From Lachnospiraceae oral taxon 107 str. F0167 (GTDB lineage Bacteria > Bacillota > Clostridia > Lachnospirales > Lachnospiraceae): DNA of 64,000 nt. Positions 42,874-52,698 of the stretch are shown piece after piece (within the stretch, counting starts at the first letter, position 1; every line of letters starts with the position of its first letter). The position numbers and the translations under genes were made by a program. The notes below the pieces were generated by a model. It searched no databases. It was not told the DNA's origin and saw only the letters and a list, made by a program, of their open reading frames with translations. The stretch spans positions 85,356 through 149,355 of the forward strand of contig GL890588.1 in NCBI GenBank assembly GCA_000209465.1, read 5' to 3'.

Positions 42874-43665
42874 TTATTCTGCCTTAATATATTTTGCTAT
42901 AATGCTGTCTATTGTTCCGTCAGCCTTTAGCTCTGAAAGCGCCTTGTTTACCCCATCTAAAAGTTCCTTATTTCCCTTTTTGATTGCAATGGCATACTGT
43001 TCCTCTGCATATGCTTCATCTAAAATTTTAAGTCCGCTTGTCTCTTCCACAAACTTCTTTGCAACTTCGCTGTCAATAACAACTGCATCTATCTTACCTT
43101 GGCTAAGTGCCTGAACCGCATCCATACCCTTTGCATAGCGTTCAACAGTTGCATCCTTTATATCACTTGCCAAAAGATCTCCTGTAGTACCTGTCTGTAC
43201 TCCGACAGTTTTTCCTTCAAGATCCGCACCTGAAGCAACTTTTGAATCTTCCTTTACTATAATAAGCTGCTTGGATGTGGTATAGGTGTCGGAAAAGTCT
43301 ACACTTTGTTTTCTCTCTTCTGTAGCGGATATACCTGCCACTCCCGCATCAGCCTTACCTGATGTTACCTCTAAGATAACAGAATCAAAGGCTATATCCT
43401 CTATCTCAAGCTCAAGCCCCATTTTCTTTGCTATTGCATCGGCTATTTCCATATCAATACCTACAATCTTATCTCCCTCATGGTACTCATATGGTGGGAA
43501 CTCTGCATTTGTTGCCACTACAAGCTTTCCCGACTGTATGGTCTTTACACTGCCGTCTGCATTTTCACTTCCCGGTTTTGTATCGGCTCTCTTTGAACCG
43601 CCGCAGGCTGCCAAACTTGCTACCATCAATCCTGTTATAAGTAATGCTAATATTTTTTTCTTCAT
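42874..43665 (-). CDS. Amino-acid ABC transporter substrate-binding lipoprotein
   Basis: A 263-residue SBP_bac_3 lipoprotein with lipobox SLAAC (Cys21). Ligand-site regions include NAEFPPYEY, GIDMEIADAIAKKMGLEL and the Arg/Asp site around AGISATEERKQSVDFSD. The substrate (arginine, lysine, glutamine or cystine type) cannot be fixed. Start set at MKKKILALL with GGAGG 5 bases upstream; earlier Met codons lack a site. Confidence 0.92.
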   Translation of the reverse strand: MKKKILALLITGLMVASLAACGGSKRADTKPGSENADGSVKTIQSGKLVVATNAEFPPYEYHEGDKIVGIDMEIADAIAKKMGLELEIEDIAFDSVILEVTSGKADAGVAGISATEERKQSVDFSDTYTTSKQLIIVKEDSKVASGADLEGKTVGVQTGTTGDLLASDIKDATVERYAKGMDAVQALSQGKIDAVVIDSEVAKKFVEETSGLKILDEAYAEEQYAIAIKKGNKELLDGVNKALSELKADGTIDSIIAKYIKAE

Positions 43666-43705
43666 AAGATCCTCCATCTGTATATTTATCAATTGTTATT
43701 GCATA

Positions 43706-43734
43706 ATAATACACTCTTTTTTATAAGAATGCAA
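43706..43734 (-). promoter_or_regulatory. Promoter of the amino-acid ABC operon
   Basis: TTGCAT (43729-43734) and TATTAT (43706-43711) with 17 bases between on the minus strand, 40 bases before the binding-protein start. Confidence 0.55.
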
Positions 43735-43763
43735 GAGTATTTTTAAAAATAACACAGGAAAAA

Positions 43764-43829
43764 GACTCTGATTTTGTATTTTTATAAGGTCAATTGGCTG
43801 ACCGTCATATTTTATACAAAACTAGAGTC
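43764..43829 (-). terminator. Terminator of the hprK-crh operon
   Basis: A two-level hairpin: outer GACTCT/AGAGTC with TTTTGTA/TACAAAA, inner GGTCA/TGACC, followed on the minus strand by TTTTT. About 50 bases after the Crh-like stop. Confidence 0.85.
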
Positions 43830-43877
43830 CTTAATACCGGCTTTTTCATACTTTGTAAATGCAATATATTCCATCAG

Positions 43878-44138
43878 CTATACCGCTGCTGAAGTTAAAT
43901 ATCTTTCCATCTCATTCACGGCATGTATTTCATCATCACCGTCTGCTGATATATATACCTCTTTGCCATCACCAAACTTTAATGTCATCATGCCCATGAT
44001 ACTTTTTGCATTTACCTTCTTAGTACCACTTTCAACATAAATCCTGCTTTCAAACTGGCTGGCCACCTGTACTAGCATAGCTACCGGTCTGGCTTCAGTT
44101 TTTGCATTTATTGCAACCTTAACTGACTTCCTAACCAT
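43878..44138 (-). CDS. Crh-like HPr paralogue lacking the active-site histidine
   Basis: An 86-residue HPr-fold protein. At the site of His15 it has Glu15 (KTEARPVAM instead of GLHARPAA), while Ser46 is kept (NAKSIMGMM), the residue phosphorylated by HPr kinase. So it cannot carry PTS phosphate but can be a target of HprK, as in B. subtilis Crh (Gln15). In B. subtilis crh also lies next to whiA. Here hprK itself is four genes upstream in the same operon. A regulatory partner of CcpA is the natural inference. Confidence 0.88.
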   Translation of the reverse strand: MVRKSVKVAINAKTEARPVAMLVQVASQFESRIYVESGTKKVNAKSIMGMMTLKFGDGKEVYISADGDDEIHAVNEMERYLTSAAV

Positions 44139-45093
44139 TTTCTCTCCTTACTTGTTCCCTTAGCTGACTCGCGATGTCTGAGAGTTTACGCAACCTATGA
44201 TTAACCCCACTTTTCCCGAGCTGTGGAATAATCATTTTTCCAAGTTCCACCAATGAAGCATCAGGATTTTCCAGTCTGGCATTGGCTATCGCCTCCAGAT
44301 TTGATGTCAATTTTTCCAGTCCCATCATCTCTTTAATAAGTTGTATATCCTCAAGTTGAGAAAGTGCTGCCGAAACCGTTTTATTTATATTTGCAGTTTC
44401 ACAGTTCACTTTCCGATTTACATCGTTTCGCATTCCTTTTAATATTCGAATATTCTCGAAATTCATGAGCGATGTAGGTGCTTCCATCAGACCAAGCGCC
44501 AATGAAATTTGATCACTGTCCTTTATATACACTACATAGGCCTTTTTTCTTGCGGTAATTTTGGGCAAGAGAGATAAATCCTCCATAAGTTCCTTTAAAA
44601 AAACCGCATCCTCCATAGACGAACAAACAATTTCAAGGTGATAACCCTTCTCAGGATCGGTTATTGAACCTGAGGAAAGGAATGCCCCCCTAAAAAAAGC
44701 CTTTTTGCAACAGGAATTAAGTAAAACAGTATTACCCTCCAGCGGCAAACTATCAATCAACTCTTGATTTTTAAGAAGCTTTATAGCTTTAAGCACCTCT
44801 CCGGCTCCCGCACTATCTACGATACTTACGGAATATAGGCGCTTACGCCTTACCAAAGTACTATTGCTTATCACTACATCTGTATTTATATTAAATGTTT
44901 TTTTGACTAATGTAAAGTACTTTCTGGCAAGTCCTGAATATTCAGTACTTATTTTTAAAGATATTTCACCATTTTTCGATAAAGAAACTGTACCGATAAA
45001 GTAAACAATTGCCAAAATTTCTGCAAGTACACAATGTCTTACAGACGGATTTATCCTTGTAAGTTCATTTTTTACTTCTGAAGAAAATGTCAT
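44131..45093 (-). CDS. whiA: WhiA-family DNA-binding protein
   Basis: A 320-residue WhiA: N-terminal LAGLIDADG-like fold (FSSEVKNELTRI, KKAFFRGAFLSSGSITDPEKGYHLEI) and C-terminal helix-turn-helix (ANARLENPDASLVELGKMI, GKSGVNHRLRKLSDIA). Conserved in Gram-positives, where it affects cell division and, in actinomycetes, sporulation. The gene order rapZ-whiA-crh matches B. subtilis except that yvcK is missing. The end overlaps the Crh-like start. Confidence 0.95.
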   Translation of the reverse strand: MTFSSEVKNELTRINPSVRHCVLAEILAIVYFIGTVSLSKNGEISLKISTEYSGLARKYFTLVKKTFNINTDVVISNSTLVRRKRLYSVSIVDSAGAGEVLKAIKLLKNQELIDSLPLEGNTVLLNSCCKKAFFRGAFLSSGSITDPEKGYHLEIVCSSMEDAVFLKELMEDLSLLPKITARKKAYVVYIKDSDQISLALGLMEAPTSLMNFENIRILKGMRNDVNRKVNCETANINKTVSAALSQLEDIQLIKEMMGLEKLTSNLEAIANARLENPDASLVELGKMIIPQLGKSGVNHRLRKLSDIASQLREQVRRENG

Positions 45094-45101
45094 TTATTCT
45101 C

Positions 45102-45977
45102 CTATCTCTGTGCAATTCGTGAAATATTTTTTCCCATATCTCTATGTTCCAGTCTGACACCTATACCTTCTATCTTATCAAGTCTTTCCTTAAGTGCTGA
45201 TGCTATAGCCACCGAGCGATGTTGTCCGCCTGTGCATCCTATACCTATTACCAAAGCACTTTTACCCTCGTCTATATATCTGGGTATCAAGAAATTTATC
45301 ATATCATCCAGCTTATCAAGGAAAATATTTCCGTCATTATTTGAGAAAACATAGTCCGCCACTTCCTTTTCTTCACCGGTTTTTAATCTTAGACCATGGT
45401 CATAGAAGGGATTGGGCAAAAATCTGACATCAAATAAAAGGTCCGGATCCTCAGGTATGCCATACATATATCCGAATGAAAGCACCGTAACAAAGAGGTT
45501 GTTAAAACTTTTACCCTCTACATAGATTTTCTTTAACTCCTGCTTAAGTTCCTTTGTTAAAAATCTCCCTGTATCAAGTATCCTGTCGGCTCTCTCTCTT
45601 AAAAATGCCAGTCTTTCTCTTTCCTGACTTATTCCGTCTATCAGTCTGCCCTCCAATGCAAGAGGATGATTTCTTCTGGTCTCCTTATATCTTTTTATCA
45701 AAGTTTCATCATCCGCCTCCAGAAACAGTATTTCCATATTTACTCTTCTGTGGCAAAGCTCATCAAAGACCTCCTGCAAGCCGCTCAGTCCGCTCCTTAT
45801 ATCAATTCCAAGGGCTATGCCGTTCATACCTCTCTCTGATTCGACAGTAAGCTCCACAAAGTTTAAAAGCAGCTCTACAGGTAAATTATCTACACAGTAA
45901 TACCCGAAATCCTCAAACATCTTTAATGCAACAGTCTTACCCGAACCGGACATCCCTGTTACAATAACTATTTTCAT
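45102..45977 (-). CDS. rapZ: RapZ/YvcJ nucleotide-binding protein
   Basis: A 291-residue P-loop protein of the RapZ (RNase adapter) family: VTGMSGSGKTVALKMFED (Walker A), GYYCVDNLPVELL, IDIRSG, FLEADDETLIKRYKETRRNHPL and the C-terminal GIGCTGGQHRSVAIA. In E. coli it steers small-RNA decay under glucosamine-6-phosphate sensing; in Firmicutes (YvcJ) its role is less clear. Two bases after murB in the operon. Confidence 0.95.
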   Translation of the reverse strand: MKIVIVTGMSGSGKTVALKMFEDFGYYCVDNLPVELLLNFVELTVESERGMNGIALGIDIRSGLSGLQEVFDELCHRRVNMEILFLEADDETLIKRYKETRRNHPLALEGRLIDGISQERERLAFLRERADRILDTGRFLTKELKQELKKIYVEGKSFNNLFVTVLSFGYMYGIPEDPDLLFDVRFLPNPFYDHGLRLKTGEEKEVADYVFSNNDGNIFLDKLDDMINFLIPRYIDEGKSALVIGIGCTGGQHRSVAIASALKERLDKIEGIGVRLEHRDMGKNISRIAQR

Positions 45978-45978
45978 A

Positions 45979-46866
45979 TCAAATCATCCTTACTTCGCAT
46001 TCCAATTTTACACCGAACTTTTCATATACGACATCTTTGACATGCTTTATCAAGCTTTTGATATCCTCTGATGAAGCATTATCATAATTTATCACAAAAC
46101 CGCAATGCTTTTGCGATACTGCCGCTCCTCCAAGCTTAAATCCTCTAAGACCTGCATCATCTATAAGCTTTCCCGCAAAATATCCCTCCGGTCTTTTAAA
46201 AGTGGAACCGGCACTTGGATATTCAAGCGGCTGTTTTTCCCTTCTTCTATCATTTAAGTCTTCTATTTTAGCTTTTATTTTTTCTTTTTCCCCATGCTCA
46301 AGCTTTAATCTTGCCGCAAGTACGATTTCATTATTGGCTAAAATATTACTTTTTCTATAGCCAAGTTCAAGCTCTGAAGCCTCTTTCCACTTTATACCGC
46401 CATCCTCAGATAAAATTTTTATCTGATACAGCACATGTGACATTTCTCCGTCATAGGCACCGGCATTCATTACGATTGCACCGCCAAGACTTCCCGGTAT
46501 TCCACAGGCAAATTCAAATCCTGTAAGAGAGTTCTCCATAGCATAATCACTTATTCTGTCAAGTCCTGCTCCTGCACCGGCTTCAATATATACCCCATCA
46601 TGTACAATACTGTCATTTAAACATTCTGTAGATATAATAACTCCGTCAAAACCTCTGTCATCCGCCAATATATTGCTGCCCTTTCCAAAGATATAATATT
46701 TCAAATTTTCTTTTCTTATTATATCCATACAAAGGCAAAGTTGTTCCTCGGTCACGGGTGTCAAAAAGAATTTGCACTCACCCCCTACATGAAAGGTGGT
46801 ATGATCCTTTAACAACTCCCCGGTTTTACAATTTTCACCCAGGATGCTTTTAAAATCCATTTGCAT
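45979..46866 (-). CDS. murB: UDP-N-acetylmuramate dehydrogenase
   Basis: The FAD enzyme that reduces UDP-GlcNAc-enolpyruvate to UDP-MurNAc in peptidoglycan synthesis. FAD-binding FGKGSNILADDRGFDGVII, FACGIPGSLGGAIVMNAGAY, YRKSNI and the catalytic Ser in PSAGSTFKRP are present; the shorter loop layout is the type II MurB of Firmicutes. Start taken at MQMDFKSIL with GGAGATAAG upstream; a longer frame would run into hprK. Confidence 0.93.
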   Translation of the reverse strand: MQMDFKSILGENCKTGELLKDHTTFHVGGECKFFLTPVTEEQLCLCMDIIRKENLKYYIFGKGSNILADDRGFDGVIISTECLNDSIVHDGVYIEAGAGAGLDRISDYAMENSLTGFEFACGIPGSLGGAIVMNAGAYDGEMSHVLYQIKILSEDGGIKWKEASELELGYRKSNILANNEIVLAARLKLEHGEKEKIKAKIEDLNDRRREKQPLEYPSAGSTFKRPEGYFAGKLIDDAGLRGFKLGGAAVSQKHCGFVINYDNASSEDIKSLIKHVKDVVYEKFGVKLECEVRMI

Positions 46867-46891
46867 CTTATCTCCGCTAATATGTTTAATC

Positions 46892-47821
46892 TCAATCTTT
46901 TCCGGCCATATTTGCCTGTACTCTGTTGTACAATTCCTTTGCCGCATTATATCCCATCTGCTTTTGTCTATGGTTTACAGCCGCAGTTTCAACAATAATT
47001 GCCAGATTTCTTCCCGGTCTTACAGGTAATACATGACATACCACCTGATTGCCGAGGTATTCTATATAATTATCCTCAAGTCCAAGTCTGTCATAGTCCT
47101 TATTTTGAATCCAATCCTCAAGCTGTATAACCAAATCTATGGACTGCGTATCCTTTACACTGAGAACACCGTATAATGCCTTTACATCTATGATACCTAT
47201 TCCTCTAAGTTCAATAAAATGCTTTGTTATATCAGGAGCGGTTCCGACAAGAGTCTTTTGTGACACCTTCCTTATCTCCACCACATCATCAGATACAAGT
47301 CTGTGCCCTCTTTTTACAAGTTCAAGGGCAGCCTCACTTTTTCCTATTCCGCTGTCTCCTGTTATCAATACACCCTCACCGAATACATCCACCAAAACAC
47401 CATGTATGGAGATTACCGGAGCCAGTTTTACATTCAGCCATCTTACAAGTTCCGCTGTAACATAGGTAGTGGACTGGTCAATACCCAGGCATGGCACTCC
47501 GTAATGTATACAATAGGAGATCATATCTTCATCAGGCTGTATACCTCTGGCATACAGTACACATGGCACACGATATGAAAGAAGCTTGTCATAGGTCTCC
47601 TTCTTTTTCTCATTATCCAGAGTTTTAATATATGCATTCTCCACATTGCCTATTATCTGCACTCTCTCGCAGTCAAAATGATCAAAAAAACCTGCCAGCT
47701 GCAATGCCGGTCTGTTTATTTCGGGATGTTTTACAATAATAGACTCCACATCTATTCCCGGTGTGTAATTAGTCAAATTCAATTCATTGATAAGTTCCTT
47801 GATTGTTACATTTTCTCCCAT
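46892..47821 (-). CDS. hprK: HPr kinase/phosphorylase
   Basis: The bifunctional enzyme that phosphorylates Ser46 of HPr and Crh, central to carbon catabolite repression in Firmicutes. Walker A GDSGIGKSEAALEL, the HprK signature LVSDDVVEIRKV and ELRGIGIIDVKALYGVLSV are clear; the N-terminal DRTGG-like domain covers about 1-125. Start at MGENVTI with AGGAGGTACA upstream. Its substrate-like partner (Crh-like) is at the end of the same operon. Confidence 0.96.
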   Translation of the reverse strand: MGENVTIKELINELNLTNYTPGIDVESIIVKHPEINRPALQLAGFFDHFDCERVQIIGNVENAYIKTLDNEKKKETYDKLLSYRVPCVLYARGIQPDEDMISYCIHYGVPCLGIDQSTTYVTAELVRWLNVKLAPVISIHGVLVDVFGEGVLITGDSGIGKSEAALELVKRGHRLVSDDVVEIRKVSQKTLVGTAPDITKHFIELRGIGIIDVKALYGVLSVKDTQSIDLVIQLEDWIQNKDYDRLGLEDNYIEYLGNQVVCHVLPVRPGRNLAIIVETAAVNHRQKQMGYNAAKELYNRVQANMAGKD

Positions 47822-47852
47822 TGTACCTCCTATCATAGTTCCCCCTGTTAAA

Positions 47853-50800
47853 CTATCCTAAAAGCTCCAACAATTCTTCTTTTGAAATATTTGCCAAAGA
47901 TACTCCTTCTTCAAAGTTTAATACCCTGTCAGCCAAGTCTTTCTTCGACTCTTGAAGCTTTACTATTCTTTCCTCTATCGTTCCTTTTGTTATAAGCCTG
48001 TATACCGTAACATTGTTTTTTTGTCCGATTCTATGGGCTCTGTCTGTAGCCTGATTCTGCGCCGCAAAATTCCACCATGGATCATAATGAATTACAATAT
48101 CGGCTCCGACCAGATTTAATCCTGTTCCTCCCGCCTTTAAAGAAATTAAAAATACATTTGTATCATCATTATTAAAATCATTGACCAACTGTATTCTCTT
48201 TTCCTTACTTGTAGAACCGGTAATCATATAACTGCTTATATTTTCCTCTTTAAATCTTTTTTCGATAATATCAAGCATTGATGTGAATTGTGAAAATAAG
48301 AGTATCTTATGCCCTGCTTCAATACCGCTCTTTACCAAATCCACACAGGTTTCAAGCTTTGCCGCCCCTCCGCTGTAATTTTCAAAAATGAGTCCCGGAT
48401 CACAGCAAATCTGCCTGAGTTTGGTTATTTCCGACAGTATTATCATCTTTGAACTGTTATACTCTTTATCTCCTTCCAACACCTCTTTTAATCTGCTTAA
48501 CTCTATATCATATACCAATTGCTGCTCTTTATCAAATCTTGATGTCCTAATCTCTTCAATCTTATCCGGAAGATCCATAGCCACTTCGGATTTTAATCTT
48601 CTGAGCACAAAAGGGCTGATCATCTTTGAGAGAAGCTTTGCACTGTTTTCATCACCGTCTTTTACTATACTGTTTTCATATTTGCTTCTAAATGAATTAT
48701 AACTGTATAAAAATCCCGGCATAATATAATCAAATATACTCCAGAGCTCACTCAATCTGTTCTCAATCGGTGTTCCTGTCAGAGCAAATTTTACATCAGC
48801 TTTCAATGCCTTTACCGCCTTTGCCACTCCGGTATTTTGATTTTTTATAAACTGTGCCTCATCTATTATCTGATGCGAAAACTTTATATCATGATACAGG
48901 CTTATATCTCTTCTTAAAGTATCATAGGAGCTTATATAAATATCCACACCGTCATGCTCCTCAAGGATTTTTTGTCTTTCTTCCTTACCCGCCGCAAGTA
49001 CCGATACGGTAAGTATATTTTCAGTATCAAATTTTGATATTTCCTCACTCCAATTATATACTAAAGATGCCGGACATACTATAATTGCTTTTCTCAGTCT
49101 GCCGCATTTTTTTGCATCCATCAAAAATGATATAATCTGTAAGGTCTTTCCAAGCCCCATATCATCAGCCAAAATACCTCCAAACCCAAGTTCTTCCACG
49201 GATCTTAGCCATTTAAATCCCTCTTTTTGATATTCTCTTAAGATGTTTTTAACCTCAGGAGGTGGAGTAAAGTTCATATTTTTTATATTATCAAATTTTT
49301 CAATAAGTTTTGCAAAACTTTCATCTCTTTTTTCCACCAGTTCTTCATGTGCCGCCATCATTTCATCAATATAGAGTGAGCGGTATAGCGGAACACAAAG
49401 TGCACCGGCTCTTAAATCCTTTGAAGATATCTCCAAAACATTCAGCATCTCATTAAAGTTTTTCAGATAATCCGAGTCCATATCTATAAAGGCACCACTC
49501 TTAAGTCTGTAATATTTTTTCTTTTTTCTATAACTTGTCACTATATTTGCAAGTTCATCCGGACTCATATCCTCAGATAATATTTCCAGCCTTAAAAGAT
49601 TTGATTTTACGGACACTCCGATTCCTGCCGAGGGTTTTTTATATACTCTGACATTATTAAATGACTCGCTTCCAAGCACCTTGCCATATTTATTTAAAAT
49701 TTCAATACCTGAAATTTTAAGCTCATACAGTTCATCTTGATTTGATGTGGATAGATAATTCCCTTGAGTATACTGAGGCAAATATCTTTTTAAGATCTCT
49801 ACAGCTCTTTGTTCCTGCCTTTGATCCCTAAGCAGCTCCTTATCATTTCTATCAATCACCTTACCTGAGATTACATCCACCTTTCCTCCGCTGTAAAAAG
49901 CTTCCACTCTGCCTATAACCGTATCTTTTTCCATATCAAGATAATAGGTAATATCCGCTTTTTCAGGTACAAACTCTACAGCCTCCGGAGCATTGTCCAC
50001 AATATCCGCAAACTCTCTTATAGCCGGCAATACATTTGAATAAAATCTTCCGATATTTCTTCTTCCTATGTTTATATCACGGTATCCGTATTCTGAAACT
50101 TTTAATGCTCTAAAAAATTTTAAAATATTTTCATCACATCTGTTAAAATAATTATCTTTCAGACAATATATATATTTATTTGAATCTAAAAACATAGGAA
50201 AATCTATATTCAGATTTATTCCTGCAAACTGCCCTCGGTCATATATCGGATTTATCATTATTCCGATTCTCTCATTATGATCTCTAAGCTCGATTTCTGA
50301 AACCTTCTTTTCATAAAATGTTTCGTTGGTCAATTCAATCTTTTCACCTGATAAGAGTTCAAATAATTCATCTATATTGGAGGCATCCACCGGTATTCTT
50401 GATGTATTAAGTCTTGTCTTAGGATTGTCAAGCAGGCTGTAACTTATTGCAGCCTCTCTGTCCACAATCTCCTCTATAAACTTAATATACTTTATACTGT
50501 TATCTTCAAATGCAGAATATCCAAGTTTTACACTGTCATTTTTCCCCAAAGGATATACATCATTATCTCTGAGTGCACCTACAAAATCCACATATTTTTT
50601 TATCTGTACAAACTTTTTTCTACCTATTTTAAATTGAATATATAATCTGTCATCATCCAATATCAGCTTTGGAACTATCTTTACGGCTTCACTGTCATAG
50701 ACATGCTCCTCATCAAAATATGAAAGCAAACTGTTCCCGAAATAATTTGTTTCATCTCCAAGCTCATGGCTGTCCAGATATGCATTCAATAAAAAAACAG

Positions 50801-51266
50801 CGGCTACCACATGTTCACAATTTTTCTTATCATTAAAATAGCTGTTAATTCTGTTCTTACTGATACATTTTCTACAGCTGCAATATGCACTGTAGAGACT
50901 TTCCTTATCAAATTCTATACTGACTTCACAGTCATCATTTGATTCTACTTTTGCAACAGCCTTTCCATATATATCCGACTCATAATCATGATAAAAGCTT
51001 GTCCTATAAATGTGATTCTTTCTTTCCTCACTTACATTTTCAAGTTTTATTTTGCCACCCTTTATCAGCTCTCTCGCTTTTTTGGCTACATCTGCAGACA
51101 TAGAAAGGCTATCTATAATAGCCTCTCCGTTGAAGTATTTATAAATAGCCTTTTTTCCCTCGGTATCTGAGGCGGATATTATATCCGCCTTTATTTTTTT
51201 CATATTTTCTTTTTCTTTTTTTAAATCACTTGCCTTTTTCAGATCGTCAAGAAAATGAAAATCCAT
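47853..51266 (-). CDS. SNF2-family DEAD/DEAH helicase with SWIM zinc finger
   Basis: A 1137-residue Swi2/Snf2 ATPase. A SWIM finger (CSCRKC ... CEHVVA) lies at about 128-157, a bacterial SNF2-associated region follows, and the helicase core fills the C-terminal half: ILADDMGLGKTLQIISFL (motif I), DEAQ (motif II), ALTGTPIENRLSELWSIFDY (motif III), and GGTGLNLVGADIVIHYDPWWN with ATDRAHRIGQ (motifs V and VI). Such RapA/HepA-like proteins remodel RNA polymerase or DNA complexes. It sits 2 bases after the S41 protease and 31 bases before hprK, inside an envelope and carbon-control operon, which is unexplained. Confidence 0.92.
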   Translation of the reverse strand: MDFHFLDDLKKASDLKKEKENMKKIKADIISASDTEGKKAIYKYFNGEAIIDSLSMSADVAKKARELIKGGKIKLENVSEERKNHIYRTSFYHDYESDIYGKAVAKVESNDDCEVSIEFDKESLYSAYCSCRKCISKNRINSYFNDKKNCEHVVAAVFLLNAYLDSHELGDETNYFGNSLLSYFDEEHVYDSEAVKIVPKLILDDDRLYIQFKIGRKKFVQIKKYVDFVGALRDNDVYPLGKNDSVKLGYSAFEDNSIKYIKFIEEIVDREAAISYSLLDNPKTRLNTSRIPVDASNIDELFELLSGEKIELTNETFYEKKVSEIELRDHNERIGIMINPIYDRGQFAGINLNIDFPMFLDSNKYIYCLKDNYFNRCDENILKFFRALKVSEYGYRDINIGRRNIGRFYSNVLPAIREFADIVDNAPEAVEFVPEKADITYYLDMEKDTVIGRVEAFYSGGKVDVISGKVIDRNDKELLRDQRQEQRAVEILKRYLPQYTQGNYLSTSNQDELYELKISGIEILNKYGKVLGSESFNNVRVYKKPSAGIGVSVKSNLLRLEILSEDMSPDELANIVTSYRKKKKYYRLKSGAFIDMDSDYLKNFNEMLNVLEISSKDLRAGALCVPLYRSLYIDEMMAAHEELVEKRDESFAKLIEKFDNIKNMNFTPPPEVKNILREYQKEGFKWLRSVEELGFGGILADDMGLGKTLQIISFLMDAKKCGRLRKAIIVCPASLVYNWSEEISKFDTENILTVSVLAAGKEERQKILEEHDGVDIYISSYDTLRRDISLYHDIKFSHQIIDEAQFIKNQNTGVAKAVKALKADVKFALTGTPIENRLSELWSIFDYIMPGFLYSYNSFRSKYENSIVKDGDENSAKLLSKMISPFVLRRLKSEVAMDLPDKIEEIRTSRFDKEQQLVYDIELSRLKEVLEGDKEYNSSKMIILSEITKLRQICCDPGLIFENYSGGAAKLETCVDLVKSGIEAGHKILLFSQFTSMLDIIEKRFKEENISSYMITGSTSKEKRIQLVNDFNNDDTNVFLISLKAGGTGLNLVGADIVIHYDPWWNFAAQNQATDRAHRIGQKNNVTVYRLITKGTIEERIVKLQESKKDLADRVLNFEEGVSLANISKEELLELLG

Positions 51267-51268
51267 TT

Positions 51269-52585
51269 TTATTCCTCGCTCTTTAATATATCAACAGCGG
51301 TACTAAGCTGATTATCGGATTCGCTTCCGATTTGTGCTCCCTCATTCAAATCCACTTCCACATCGGGCTTTATTCCAACTTTATGTAAATCATAGCCTGA
51401 CGGCGGATAATAATGCTGTGTTGTAATCTTTACTGCCGTACCGTCTCCAAGTGGAAGCACATTTTGTACAATACCCTTGCCAAATGTAGTCTTTCCTACC
51501 ACCTTGCCCCATTCAAAATCTTTAAATGTTGCTGTGAAAACTTCAGATGCCGATGCCGAATTTTGATTTACAATTACTACCATCGGAATCTTAAGTACAT
51601 TCTTATCGTCTGAATAATACTTTTCTCCATCGCCGTTTTTATCCTCAGTATATAAAACCAGTCCCTCCGGCAAAATATAATCAAGCATGTCCACTACCTG
51701 ATCAAGCAATCCGCCCGGATTTCCACGAAGATCCACTACAAGCTTTGTCATTCCCTGTGATTTAAGATTCTCAATATTTGTTTTAAACTGCTCGGATGTA
51801 AGTGCATCAAACTGACTTACGGCAATATATCCTATATTGTCCTCCAGCATTTTGCCGGTAACCGTCTGCACCTCTATAGACCTTCTTGTAAGTTCCAATT
51901 CTATTTCTTTTCTCTCATCACCTCTAAGAATTGTCATCTTAAAGCTTGAGCCTTCCTCACCTCTTATCTTTGTCTTTACCAGTACATCAAGGTCAGCTCC
52001 GGTTATTTCCTCACCGTCCACCTTGTAAATAATATCCCCAGCCATAAGCCCCGCATCTTTTGCAGGACTGTTGTCAAACACATTTACAATGGTAACAATC
52101 TTTGTATTCGGATTTTGAGAAACTGTGGCACCTATACCTGAATACTTACCCTCAGTATCCTCATTTAATGCCTTATATTCTTCCTTGGTATAATATAAAG
52201 TATAAGGATCACCGAGTCCGTTCATCATACCGGCATAGATACCGTCTTCTACCTTTGACATATCTTCGTCAAATAAAAAATATTCTTCTATAATACTTTG
52301 TAAAAGTGTAGTCTTTTCTTCTATTCTGTCATAATCAAGCTTGCCGCTTCCCTTGCCCGCAAAGCTTGGCATTATACCTCCACTGCTAAGTACCGCCGAA
52401 AAACCTACATATACCAGTACGGCAGAAACCATCATACCAAGCATAAAGCACACAAAACCGTTAATTATCCCTTTTCGTTTCTGTGTTCTTACTTCTCTAA
52501 GGCTTGAACCGCCCATATCCTCTCTTCTTTGCTGTCTTTCTTTTATATAGTTTTCAAAGTCGTCATTTTCACGATGTTCAAACAT
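51269..52585 (-). CDS. S41-family C-terminal processing peptidase (CtpA-like)
   Basis: A 438-residue membrane-anchored protease: N-terminal helix (GFVCFMLGMMVSAVLVYVG), PDZ domain about 110-200 (GDIIYKVDGEEITGAD), and S41 domain with VVDLRGNPGGLLDQV, the catalytic Ser in NSASASEVF and Lys in KTTFGKGIVQ. Such enzymes cut C-terminal or non-polar tails of secreted proteins, often with peptidoglycan hydrolases. Start at MFEHRENDD with GGAGGATTTGT upstream; first gene of the operon through the Crh-like gene. Confidence 0.93.
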   Translation of the reverse strand: MFEHRENDDFENYIKERQQRREDMGGSSLREVRTQKRKGIINGFVCFMLGMMVSAVLVYVGFSAVLSSGGIMPSFAGKGSGKLDYDRIEEKTTLLQSIIEEYFLFDEDMSKVEDGIYAGMMNGLGDPYTLYYTKEEYKALNEDTEGKYSGIGATVSQNPNTKIVTIVNVFDNSPAKDAGLMAGDIIYKVDGEEITGADLDVLVKTKIRGEEGSSFKMTILRGDERKEIELELTRRSIEVQTVTGKMLEDNIGYIAVSQFDALTSEQFKTNIENLKSQGMTKLVVDLRGNPGGLLDQVVDMLDYILPEGLVLYTEDKNGDGEKYYSDDKNVLKIPMVVIVNQNSASASEVFTATFKDFEWGKVVGKTTFGKGIVQNVLPLGDGTAVKITTQHYYPPSGYDLHKVGIKPDVEVDLNEGAQIGSESDNQLSTAVDILKSEE

Positions 52586-52634
52586 ACAAATCCTCCATTC
52601 TCTACCTACTACTATATCACACATTAAAAATAAA

Positions 52635-52655
52635 GGGGAGATATAATACCTCCCC
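52635..52655 (-). terminator. Terminator after the PucR/CdaR-like gene
   Basis: GGGGAG/CTCCCC (52635-52640 and 52650-52655) with a 9-base loop; on the minus strand it runs into TTTATTTTT. Confidence 0.8.
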
Positions 52656-52698
52656 ATATTTCAAGCTATCTAAAATTTATATTTTATTTTATTACAAA

